From Methylobacterium sp. CB376 (lineage in GTDB: Bacteria > Pseudomonadota > Alphaproteobacteria > Rhizobiales > Beijerinckiaceae), in NCBI RefSeq assembly GCF_029714205.1, contig NZ_CP121648.1, positions 62,001 through 126,000 on the forward strand: 64,000 nucleotides of DNA. Direction: 5' to 3'. The notes beneath the pieces were generated by a model, which was not told the DNA's origin, did no database searches, and was given only the letters and a program-made list of their open reading frames with translations. The translations under genes were made by a program, and so were the position numbers. Positions 41,183 through 49,026 of this stretch are shown here, piece after piece; position 1 is the stretch's first letter; each line of letters begins with the position of its first letter.

Positions 41183-43362
41183 GACTGGGCCAGGAGCGCC
41201 GCGTAGGCGCCCTCCCGGGCGAGGAGTTCCTCGTGCCGGCCGCGCTCGGCGATGCGCCCGCGCTCCAGCACGATGATCTCGTCGCAGTCGCGGATCGTGC
41301 TGAGCCGGTGCGCGATGATGATGCAGGTGCAGCCGCGCCGCCTCAGGTTGTCGTCGATGATCTTCTCCGTCACCGGATCGAGGGCGGCCGTGGCCTCGTC
41401 GAGGACGAGGACGGAGGGGTTCTGCACCAGGGCGCGGGCGATCTCGATGCGCTGGCGCTGGCCGCCGCTGAAATTCGCGCCGCCCTCCAGCACGTGGCCG
41501 TCGTAATTGCCGGGCCGCGTCGCGACCTCGCCGTGGACCGCCGCGTCCTTGAGGGCCAGCGAGAGGTCGGGCTCGGGCACGGTCGGGTCCCAGAGGGTGA
41601 GGTTGTCCCGCACGCTGCCCTCGAACAGGACGATGTCCTGGTCGACGTAGGCGACCGACTGGGCGAAGACCTCCGGCGGGATGTCGGCGAGGCGCCGCCC
41701 GTCGAGGCGCACCTCCCCCGACCAGGGCCGGTTGAGCCCGCAGATCAGCCGCCCGAGGGTCGACTTGCCGCTCCCCGAGAGGCCGACCAGGGCGACGCGG
41801 CTGCCCGGCTCGATGGTGATCGAGACATCCTGCAGCAGGGGCGGCTCCAGGATCGCGTAGCCGAAGGACACGCCGACCAGTTCGACCCGCCCGACGAGCC
41901 GCGGCGGCGGCGGCGGCAGGGCGGGATCCGGCTCCGGCCGCTCGACCGGGTAGTTGTAGACGTCGTCGAGGCGCTCCAGCCCGCCCTTGATGATCTGGAT
42001 GCTGCCGATCTGGCCGACCAGGGCCGTGATCGGCTCGGAGAAGCTCGCCATCAGCGACTGGAAGGCGATGAGGCCGCCGAGGGTCAGCGAACCCTCGGTG
42101 ACCCGCAGGCCGCCGATGCCCAGGATCGCCGCCGTGGTGAGGCCGGAGAGCAGGGTCGGCACCGTGTCGAGCCAGGCCGAGGTGGCGCCGAGCTCCTGCT
42201 CGGCGTTGAGGGCGCGGGCCTGGATGCCGGCCCAGTGCCCGAAGGCCTCGTCCTCCAGCCCGCTCGCCTTGAGGGTCTCGATGGTGCGCACCGCCCCGAT
42301 CGTGCTGCCCAGGAGCTTGCCGCGCTCCATGGCGAGGCTGCGGCTGAGATCCTCGCGGCGCCGCCCGATCAGGTGGAGGGCGAGCACGTTGAGCAGGGAC
42401 AGCGCCACGCCGATCACCGCCAGGAGCAGGTCGTAGACCGCCATCGCGGCGGCGAAGAAGACCAGGGAGGTCAGGGAGAGCGCGTTGCTGACGAGGCCGC
42501 CCGAGAGCAGGCGCGCGATCTGCTCGTTGGTGGAGACCCGGTTGGCGATGTCGCCGGCGTGGCGCTGGGCGAAGAACTCCATCGGCAGCGCGAGGACGTG
42601 CCAGAGGAAGCGGCTGGTCATCACCACGGCGAGCTTCGTCTGCAGCCGCGTCATCAGCGACAGCTGCAGGGCGGTGACGCCGGCCCGGAACAGGGCGGTG
42701 AGGCCCATCCCGATCAGCAGCGGCGTCAGCCAGCCCGGGGTGTTCTGGATCAGGATCTCGTCGATGAAGATCTTGGTGAAGCCCGGGATCAGGATGCCCG
42801 GGACGATCAGCGCGAGGCTCACCGCGACGAGCAGGCCGACCGCCGCGCGGGAGGCGCCGAGTTCGCGCAGGAGCAGCCGGAAGCCCTGCGGCTTGCGGCC
42901 GATCCGGCGGAACTCCTCGGTCGGCTCCATGGCGAGGGCGACGCCCGTGAAGGCGAGGTCGAGTTCCTGCATGGTGACGCGGCGGCGCCCCATGGCCGGG
43001 TCGTTGATGAAGGCGTGCTCCCCGCGGATCCCCTCCAGCACCACGAAGTGGTTGAAGTTCCAGTGGATGATGCACGGCATCGGCAGGTCGTGCAGGGTCG
43101 TCGGCTCCTTGCGGAAGCCCTTGGCGGCGAGCCCGAAGCCCCGCGCCGCCTTGACGATGTTGCTGGCCTTGCTGCCGTCGCGGGAGACCCCGCAGGCCAC
43201 CCGCAGCTGCTCCAGGGGCACGAAGGCGCCGTGATGGGCGAGCACCATGGCGAGCGCCGCGGCCCCGCACTCCACCGCCTCCATCTGGAGCACGGTCGGG
43301 GTGGCGGGCGGGCGGCCCCGGCCGGGCCAGGGCAGCAGGCGGCGCAGGGCGGCGGCGCTCAT
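41179..43362 (-). CDS. NHLM bacteriocin system peptidase/permease/ATPase (C39 PCAT)
   Basis: A 727-residue peptidase-containing ABC transporter that would cut the leader after the Gly-Gly motif and export the core. The C39 domain (about residues 20-135) has catalytic Cys32 in AVECGAAALAMVLAHHG, His105 in FNHFVVLEG and Asp121 in FINDPAMGRR. Residues 165-440 are six transmembrane helices. The ATPase has Walker A GLSGSGKST, signature [15 protein letters not shown], Walker B VLVLDEATAALD and H-loop IAHRLSTI. All catalytic residues are present. It is the second gene of the export operon, 6 bp downstream of the HlyD-like gene. Confidence 0.94.
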   Translation of the reverse strand: MSAAALRRLLPWPGRGRPPATPTVLQMEAVECGAAALAMVLAHHGAFVPLEQLRVACGVSRDGSKASNIVKAARGFGLAAKGFRKEPTTLHDLPMPCIIHWNFNHFVVLEGIRGEHAFINDPAMGRRRVTMQELDLAFTGVALAMEPTEEFRRIGRKPQGFRLLLRELGASRAAVGLLVAVSLALIVPGILIPGFTKIFIDEILIQNTPGWLTPLLIGMGLTALFRAGVTALQLSLMTRLQTKLAVVMTSRFLWHVLALPMEFFAQRHAGDIANRVSTNEQIARLLSGGLVSNALSLTSLVFFAAAMAVYDLLLAVIGVALSLLNVLALHLIGRRREDLSRSLAMERGKLLGSTIGAVRTIETLKASGLEDEAFGHWAGIQARALNAEQELGATSAWLDTVPTLLSGLTTAAILGIGGLRVTEGSLTLGGLIAFQSLMASFSEPITALVGQIGSIQIIKGGLERLDDVYNYPVERPEPDPALPPPPPRLVGRVELVGVSFGYAILEPPLLQDVSITIEPGSRVALVGLSGSGKSTLGRLICGLNRPWSGEVRLDGRRLADIPPEVFAQSVAYVDQDIVLFEGSVRDNLTLWDPTVPEPDLSLALKDAAVHGEVATRPGNYDGHVLEGGANFSGGQRQRIEIARALVQNPSVLVLDEATAALDPVTEKIIDDNLRRRGCTCIIIAHRLSTIRDCDEIIVLERGRIAERGRHEELLAREGAYAALLAQS

Positions 43363-43368
43363 CCGGCT

Positions 43369-44637
43369 TTACCCGGCGAGGCCGGTGAGGCGCTTGAGCA
43401 TCGGCACGACGAGGTCGAGCGGGCGGTGCTGGCGCGTGGTGATCTCGGCCCGCACCAGCGTGCCGCTGGTCAGGCGCAGGTCGGGGCCCCGCCCCACCGC
43501 CCAGGCGTAGCCGCTCGCCGTCGCGGGGTCGGGCTGCAGCCGCACCAGGGCCGCGTAGGGCGCGCCCTCCTGCGAGAAGCGGCTCACCAGGCGGTCGTTG
43601 TGCAGCACCGCCGCCATGCCCTGCGGGGTGATCGGGAAGTCGGAGATCGACACCACGCTGCCGACCAGGGTGCCGTATTCCTCGCGCTTGACGGTGCTGG
43701 GCTCGAGCCGGGTCTCCATGCCGGGCTTCACGGTCTTGCCCTTGTCGGCCGGGATGTAGACCACCGCCTCCAGCGCCTTGCCCTCGCTCTCGACCGCGAT
43801 CACCGGCATGCCGACCGTGAGGACGGAGCCCGGCGAGACCTTGACCTCCAGGACCCGCCCGTCGATCGGGCTGAGCACCTGGGTGTTGCGGCCGAGCTCC
43901 CCGGCGAGCTGCTCCATCTGGCGGCGGGTGTCGTTGAGGCGGAACTGCGAGTCCTGCAATTCGCGCTCGCGCTGGGTCTCCAGATCGGTCTTCTGGGTGC
44001 GCAGCTTCAGCACCTCGTTCTGCGCGTCCTCGCGCCGCTGGCGCGCCTCCGTCAGCTCGCGGCGCCGGTCCTCGACCACCCGGCGCGTGGTGATGCCCTT
44101 GCCGAGCAGCGTCTCCAGGTTCCTCACCTCGGTCGACAGATACTCGATGCGCTGATCGGTGGCGTGGACGATCTGGTCGAAGGCCTCCTCCAACTTGGCG
44201 AAGTTGCGGGCCTTGGCGGCGAGCTCGTCCTTGACCTTGGCCCGCAGGGTGGCGTGCTCGCGCTCGCGCTCGCGATGGACCTCGACGGCGGCGCGGTGGC
44301 GCTCCTCGATGTCGGTCTGGGCGATGCGGGCCACCGGCTGGCCCTGGACGACCCGGTCGCCGGCCGCCACCTCGATCGCCGCGAGCCGGCCCGAGGCGGC
44401 CGAGACCGCGTCGACCACGCGCCCGCCGACGCTCACCAGGATGCCCTCGCCGGCCGCGCGCGTCGGCACGCGCCCGACCACGCTCCAGGTCAGGGCCGAG
44501 ACGAGCAGCAGCGCCACCGTGCCGGCGAGGATCCAGTCGGCGGGCTTGGTGATGCGGACGAGGTGGTCGAGCTGCTCGGGCGAGGCGGCGCGCTCGAGCG
44601 CGATCGGCCGGAATGCCCGCTGCGGGGATGAACTCAT
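43369..44637 (-). CDS. NHLM bacteriocin system secretion protein (HlyD-like adaptor)
   Basis: A 422-residue membrane-fusion protein, first gene of the export operon. A short cytoplasmic tail (QLDHLVRITKPADW) and one transmembrane helix (ILAGTVALLLVSALTWSVVG) lead into a lipoyl half (GRLAAIEVAAGDRVVQGQPV). A long charged coiled coil (about residues 115-260) is followed by the second lipoyl half (TQVLSPIDGRVLEVKVSPGS) and the beta-barrel. The opening (PEQLDHLVRITKP) is typical of NHLM-associated adaptors. The ATG at 44635-44637 lies in the last unit of a 14-bp tandem repeat. It diverges from the biosynthetic genes. Confidence 0.93.
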   Translation of the reverse strand: MSSSPQRAFRPIALERAASPEQLDHLVRITKPADWILAGTVALLLVSALTWSVVGRVPTRAAGEGILVSVGGRVVDAVSAASGRLAAIEVAAGDRVVQGQPVARIAQTDIEERHRAAVEVHREREREHATLRAKVKDELAAKARNFAKLEEAFDQIVHATDQRIEYLSTEVRNLETLLGKGITTRRVVEDRRRELTEARQRREDAQNEVLKLRTQKTDLETQRERELQDSQFRLNDTRRQMEQLAGELGRNTQVLSPIDGRVLEVKVSPGSVLTVGMPVIAVESEGKALEAVVYIPADKGKTVKPGMETRLEPSTVKREEYGTLVGSVVSISDFPITPQGMAAVLHNDRLVSRFSQEGAPYAALVRLQPDPATASGYAWAVGRGPDLRLTSGTLVRAEITTRQHRPLDLVVPMLKRLTGLAG

Positions 44638-44695
44638 GGCGAGGGACTCACGGCGAGGGGCTCACGGCAAGGAACTCACGGCAATGGACTCACGG
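44626..44695. repeat. Five 14-bp tandem repeats at the start of the export operon
   Basis: On the + strand the units are ggatgaactcatgg, cgagggactcacgg, cgaggggctcacgg, caaggaactcacgg and caatggactcacgg. Read on the coding strand each is (C)CGTGAGTYC..: the adaptor's own ATGAG start is in the first unit and each other unit carries a GTGAG. The extra units therefore duplicate the start-codon region in the 5' leader, in different frames. Confidence 0.9.
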
Positions 44696-44884
44696 CGCCT
44701 CGCCCGGACCGGGTCGCTCCCGGCCGCAGAGACGGCCCGCAATCGCCGTTGCGGCGCCGCGCGGAATCTCCTCCGGATGGCCGGTACACGCGCGGCCGAG
44801 TGTAGTAGAATTTCGCCCCGTGACCACCCTGAACCTTGCCGGACCCGGTCCGGACTGGGACAGAGTGCCCGGGAGGAGTCCGCG

Positions 44885-45412
44885 ATGCGGAGTGCACTTG
44901 GCGCAGATCGGCGGCGGGCCCGACCCGCCCGGCCGCCGCGGCCCGCCGCGCTGGCGGCCCTCCTGCTCCTCGCGCTCCCGCCCGGCGCGGTCGCGCGGGT
45001 GCTCTCCGACGGGGACCTCGCCAGCGTCGCGCGGATCAAGCCCCTGTTCACCGCCGTGCTCAGCGACGTCGCGCGCTCGGCCCAGAGCCCGGACCTGTCC
45101 GCCCCGGACGGGGATTGCCTGCGCTCGACCCTGCGCTCGCTCATGCAGATCTCCGACGAGCTGAAGGGATACGAATCGCTCATCACCATCGAGGGTGAGA
45201 TCACGGATTTCGGCGACGACGAATCCCTGCGCAGCGTGCTGCGCTTCGCCGTCGAGAACGCGCTCAAGATCCTCGACACCGAGCGCCGCCGGCTCGGAGA
45301 GTTGTCCGATACCTGCTCGCGTTCCCCGCTCGCGGCCGGGAAGACACGCCAAGCGCTCCAGTTCATCGACAGCACGCAGGCGATCCTGCGCGCGGTACAG
45401 CCCAGGCTGTGA
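44885..45412 (+). CDS. Exported hypothetical protein at the head of the RiPP biosynthetic operon
   Basis: A 175-residue protein with an N-terminal signal sequence (basic start, then AALAALLLLALPPGAVA). The mature 135 residues look all-helical (SVARIKPLFTAVLSDVARSA, LRSTLRSLMQISDELKGYES), with three Cys including DGDCLRSTL and DTCSRS. No family recognised. It lies in the divergent region between the exporter and the maturation enzymes, 101 bp upstream of the first radical SAM gene, so it may be a periplasmic accessory or immunity-type protein. That is positional inference. Confidence 0.7.
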   Translation: MRSALGADRRRARPARPPRPAALAALLLLALPPGAVARVLSDGDLASVARIKPLFTAVLSDVARSAQSPDLSAPDGDCLRSTLRSLMQISDELKGYESLITIEGEITDFGDDESLRSVLRFAVENALKILDTERRRLGELSDTCSRSPLAAGKTRQALQFIDSTQAILRAVQPRL

Positions 45413-45513
45413 CCGGGCGGCACTGATCCCAGGTTGCGGGACTTTACTTTCTACCAAGATTTCAGTTAGTCTCCACAAGTCGGCTTCGGCACCATCGCGG
45501 CGGAGCAACCCCT

Positions 45514-47469
45514 GTGACATTCTCGGAACAGGTTCTTCTGGTGGTGCCGCCGGTTCTCTATCCCGGCATTCCGACCCTCGGGCCGAGCGTTCTTGTGCCG
45601 GCTCTGCGACGGGCTGGCCTCTCCGCGCGGGTTCACTACGCAAATCTGGCATTCGCGGCGCGGTTCGGGTTCGATCTCTGCGCCCGCATCGCCGGCTCGC
45701 GCACGCTGATCGGCGAGGCGATCTTCCTCGGGGCAGCCTTCCCGGAGAAGGCGGAGGCGCTGGAGCGCATCCTCGCCCTGCTGCGGCAGGACGCGGAGGC
45801 CGACGCCAAGCTGCGCCAGCTCGTGCGCCCGGCCGCGCCGGAGGACGAGGAGGTGGCCCGCGTCGTCGCGGCCATTCCGGACTTCATCGCCGAGACGGCG
45901 CGGCGGCTCGTGGCCGGCGCGCCGCGCATCGTCGGCTTCTCGACCATGGTGCAGCAGACCATGGCGAGCATCGCCCTCGCCCGCGAGGTCAAGCGGCTGC
46001 GGCCCGACATCGTGACGGTGCTGGGGGGCGCCAACGCGGCGGAGCCGATCGGCAGCGCGCTGATCGAGCTGACGGGCGTGTTCGACGCCGTGTTCTCGGG
46101 CGAGTCGGACATCGAGTTCCCGCGCTTCTGCCGCAGGCTCGTGGACGAGGGCACCCTGCCCGCGACCCGGATCATCCGCGGGCGCGGCATTCCCCGCCTC
46201 GACGACGTGCCGGCCCCCGATTACGACGATTACTTCGCCGAACTCGCACCCCTGAAGGCGACCGACCCGGTCGCCGCGACGGCGCCGCACTTCCTGATCT
46301 TCGAATCCTCGCGCGGCTGCTGGTGGGGCGACAAGAAGACCTGCACCTTCTGCGGCTACAACTTCCCCGGCACGCAGTACCGCGCCAAGTCCCCGGAGCG
46401 GGTCGTGAGCGAGCTCGAGGGACTGATCGGGCGCTACGGGGTCGGAAAGTTCTACGCCAGCGACAACATCATGGCGAAGGACTTCCCGAAGGGCGTGCTC
46501 GACGCGCTCGCCGAGCGCGGCACGCCCTGCGCGCTCAGCTACGAGGTGAAGTCGCCGATCCGGCCCGAGGATCTCGACCGCTTCGTGCGCGCCGGCATCT
46601 TCGAGATCCAGCCCGGGATCGAGTCCTTCTCGACCCGGATCCTCAAGAGCATGGACAAGGGGGTGAGCGGGATCGACAACATCCGCGTCCTGCGCGACGC
46701 CACGACCCGCTCCCTGCGCGTGATCTGGAACATCCTGACCGCGATCCCGGGCGAGACGCGCGCGGATTACGAGGAGATGCTGCCGCTGCTGCCGCTCCTG
46801 GAGCACCTGCGGCCGCCGACCCGCTGGGGCCCGATCCGGATCTCCCGCTACTCGCCCTACCACAACGAGCCGGAGCGGTTCGGCATCACCGGCCTGCGGG
46901 CCTGGCAGGCCTATTACGAACTCTACGGGGATTACGCGGAGCGGATCGCCCTGCACTTCTTCGGCGAGTACCGCACCGAGTTCATGGACGCGCCCGACCT
47001 CGTGGCGGCCCTCGACCGGCAGGTCCAGGCCTGGACCGAGGCCTGGGCGGCCCCGGGCGGGCCGCCGCGGCTGAGCCTGCAGCGCCTCGGCGGGGGCTGG
47101 CTCCAGGTCACCGACACGCGGCGCTGCGCCAAGGTCGGCGCCTGCCTGCTCGCGCCGGACCTCGCCCGGGTGCTCGATTCGGTGCAGATGCCGGTCTCCG
47201 AGCCGCGGGTGCCGGAGGCGGATCGCGAGCGCCTCGGCCACCTCGTCTCGCTCGGCTTCGTGCTTCGCCACGAGCAGCGCTACGTCTCGCTGGTCACCGA
47301 GCCGGCGCTGGGCGAGGCCCTGATCGCCGAGCGGGAGCAGAGCCTCGCGCGGCGCGCGGCGGCCGAGTCGCCGGCCTCCCCCTTGCCGGCCTTCAGCCTC
47401 GGCGCGCTGCGCGTCGGCACGGAGCGGCCCGTCCTGGTGCCGGAGCACGGCGAGACCCTGCGCCTCTGA
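45514..47469 (+). CDS. Bacteriocin-type RiPP maturation radical SAM protein (rSAM_ocin_1-like)
   Basis: A 651-residue B12-binding radical SAM protein. Residues 1-200 form the cobalamin-type N-terminal domain (PPVLYPGIPTLGPSVLVPAL, then IVTVLGGANAAEPIGSALIE). The radical SAM domain has Cys269, Cys277 and Cys280 in CWWGDKKTCTFCGYN. This CX7CX2C spacing, with the WWG, marks the RiPP maturation radical SAM protein 1 family (TIGR03975 as I recall). The reaction is probably C-methylation or a related peptide modification. The GTG at 45514 follows gcggagc, a reasonable ribosome binding site. Confidence 0.92.
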   Translation: MTFSEQVLLVVPPVLYPGIPTLGPSVLVPALRRAGLSARVHYANLAFAARFGFDLCARIAGSRTLIGEAIFLGAAFPEKAEALERILALLRQDAEADAKLRQLVRPAAPEDEEVARVVAAIPDFIAETARRLVAGAPRIVGFSTMVQQTMASIALAREVKRLRPDIVTVLGGANAAEPIGSALIELTGVFDAVFSGESDIEFPRFCRRLVDEGTLPATRIIRGRGIPRLDDVPAPDYDDYFAELAPLKATDPVAATAPHFLIFESSRGCWWGDKKTCTFCGYNFPGTQYRAKSPERVVSELEGLIGRYGVGKFYASDNIMAKDFPKGVLDALAERGTPCALSYEVKSPIRPEDLDRFVRAGIFEIQPGIESFSTRILKSMDKGVSGIDNIRVLRDATTRSLRVIWNILTAIPGETRADYEEMLPLLPLLEHLRPPTRWGPIRISRYSPYHNEPERFGITGLRAWQAYYELYGDYAERIALHFFGEYRTEFMDAPDLVAALDRQVQAWTEAWAAPGGPPRLSLQRLGGGWLQVTDTRRCAKVGACLLAPDLARVLDSVQMPVSEPRVPEADRERLGHLVSLGFVLRHEQRYVSLVTEPALGEALIAEREQSLARRAAAESPASPLPAFSLGALRVGTERPVLVPEHGETLRL

Positions 47470-47539
47470 CGCGAGGCTCGGTTCGGGGACCTGGTCGCTT
47501 GGCGACGGCCGGATCCCGCGTGACACGAAAGGCGGCCCG

Positions 47540-47905
47540 ATGAACCGCGAGAAGGGACATCCGGTCCAGGCGACCGTGACCTGCATCCGGGGCACCTGCA
47601 ATGCCGGGCACCGGGTCGGCGACGTGCTGCCCGTCAGCGCCCGCAACACGGCCGGGATGTGCGGCTACCTCTACCACGCCGCCCATCCGGCGATCCTGAT
47701 GCTGCAATTCGGCGGCGCCGTGCCCTGGGGGCCGGCCGACCGGGTGGTGCTGAACTGTCCCGATCCCGTCAACCTCCTCACGGTGGAGCTGCGCCGCCTG
47801 CCGGAGGGCGTCCCGGGCGAGGCGCCCGCGGCGGAGGCGGCGCCCGCCTCGGCCGAGGCGGCGCCGGTCCGGCTCGGCCGGGTCGTGTGCCGGGTCGAGG
47901 GCTGA
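47540..47905 (+). CDS. TIGR04076-like small protein
   Basis: A 121-residue protein. Residues 8-90 match the TIGR04076 pattern: VTCIRGTCNAGHRVGDVLPV, GMCGYLYHAAHPAILMLQFG, VVLNCPDPVNLLTVELRRL, with Cys at the positions usual for the family. The C-terminal 30 residues are Ala/Pro/Glu-rich. The family has no known function but occurs widely in anaerobe and radical-SAM contexts. It lies 70 bp after the first radical SAM gene, and its TGA overlaps the next ATG (TGATG at 47903-47907), so it is coupled to the prenyltransferase gene. Confidence 0.82.
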   Translation: MNREKGHPVQATVTCIRGTCNAGHRVGDVLPVSARNTAGMCGYLYHAAHPAILMLQFGGAVPWGPADRVVLNCPDPVNLLTVELRRLPEGVPGEAPAAEAAPASAEAAPVRLGRVVCRVEG

Positions 47906-49026
47906 TGGGCGCCGCCACCCGCTTCGAGGCCGCCGCCCGGACCCTGCGGGCGGTGGCGGCGGCGGCGGGGTTCCCGCCGGCCGCGCGCGAGGAGGCCGTG
48001 GCCTGCGCCCGGCTCCTCGCGGCCTCCTGGGCCGACGAGCCCCTCGCCGCGCCGCCGCCCTGGTCGGGGCTCGGGGCCGACGCGAGCGGCTTCGACGCCT
48101 CGCTGGTCCTCGACGGGACCCGGCGCGAGGTGCGCGTCACGGTCGAGGCGCAGGGGCGCCCGGCGACGCCCGCGCGCTATCTCGCGGCGGCGCGCGCCCT
48201 CTCGGAGCACTTGGCGGAACGCCACGGGGCGGACCTGTCGCGGCTGGCTTCGCTGCTGCCGCTCTTCGCGCGGCCCGACCCGCGGGCGGCGGGGGTGCTC
48301 TGGCACGGCGCCGTCCTGGCGCCGGGCCGGGCGCCCTGGTTCAAGGTCTACCTGCACCTGATGGCCCCGGGCCGGGCGCGCGCCCGCGCGACCGCGGAGG
48401 CCGCCCTCGACCGCCTCGGCCTCGCCCCGGCCTGGCCCGGCCTCGCCGCGCGGCTCGCGCCCGAGGACGAGCCGCTCTTCCTCAGCCTCGACCTCGTGCC
48501 CGGCCCGGAGGCGCGGGTGAAGCTCTACGTCCGGCACGGCTGGGCGGGGCCGGAGACGCTCGCCGCACCCCACGATCCCGCCTTCTCCGGCGAGGTCCTG
48601 GCCTTCGTGCGGGGGCTCGCCGGGGACGGCCCGATCCGGCGCGGCGCGCTCACCGCCTTCCACCTGCGCCCGGGCCGCGCCGAGCCCTCGCACGTGACCA
48701 CGCATCTGCGCCTCTACCCGCACTGCGCCCGATCCGACGCGGTGCTCGCCGCGCGGCTGACGCGGGCGCTCGACCGCCTCGGCCTGCCCGCCGCCCCCTA
48801 CCGCGCCGCCCTGGCGGCGCTCGCCCCCGGCGGGCTCGACGGGGAGGAGGGCCTGCACGGCTGGGCCTCCCTGCAGCGGCACGGGGCGCGGCCGGCGGTC
48901 AGCGTCTACGTCTCGCCCCGCCTCTACCTCGCGCGCTTCGGCCCGGTCGCCCTCGATCCGGAGCGGCTCTGGCCCTCGCCCGTGCCGGCGGCGGCCCTGC
49001 GGGAGGATGCATGCGCGTCGCCCTGA
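47905..49026 (+). CDS. DMATS-type (ABBA-fold) aromatic/tryptophan prenyltransferase
   Basis: A 373-residue protein that aligns by eye over its whole length with bacterial tryptophan dimethylallyltransferases such as PriB. Shared blocks are REVRVTVEAQG (Arg77, diphosphate-binding), WFKVYLHL (Lys147, Tyr149), LFLSLDL then ARVKLYVRH (Lys206, Tyr208), TTHLRLY, and PAVSVYVSPRLY (Tyr335). These K-x-Y and Y residues form the diphosphate cage in the family. The conserved indole-contacting Glu (usually EFSL) is Asp64 here (FDASL). It likely attaches an isoprenoid to an aromatic residue. The precursor 2.2 kb downstream ends in its only Trp, the obvious acceptor. It overlaps the next radical SAM gene by 16 bp. 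Confidence 0.88.
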   Translation: MGAATRFEAAARTLRAVAAAAGFPPAAREEAVACARLLAASWADEPLAAPPPWSGLGADASGFDASLVLDGTRREVRVTVEAQGRPATPARYLAAARALSEHLAERHGADLSRLASLLPLFARPDPRAAGVLWHGAVLAPGRAPWFKVYLHLMAPGRARARATAEAALDRLGLAPAWPGLAARLAPEDEPLFLSLDLVPGPEARVKLYVRHGWAGPETLAAPHDPAFSGEVLAFVRGLAGDGPIRRGALTAFHLRPGRAEPSHVTTHLRLYPHCARSDAVLAARLTRALDRLGLPAAPYRAALAALAPGGLDGEEGLHGWASLQRHGARPAVSVYVSPRLYLARFGPVALDPERLWPSPVPAAALREDACASP

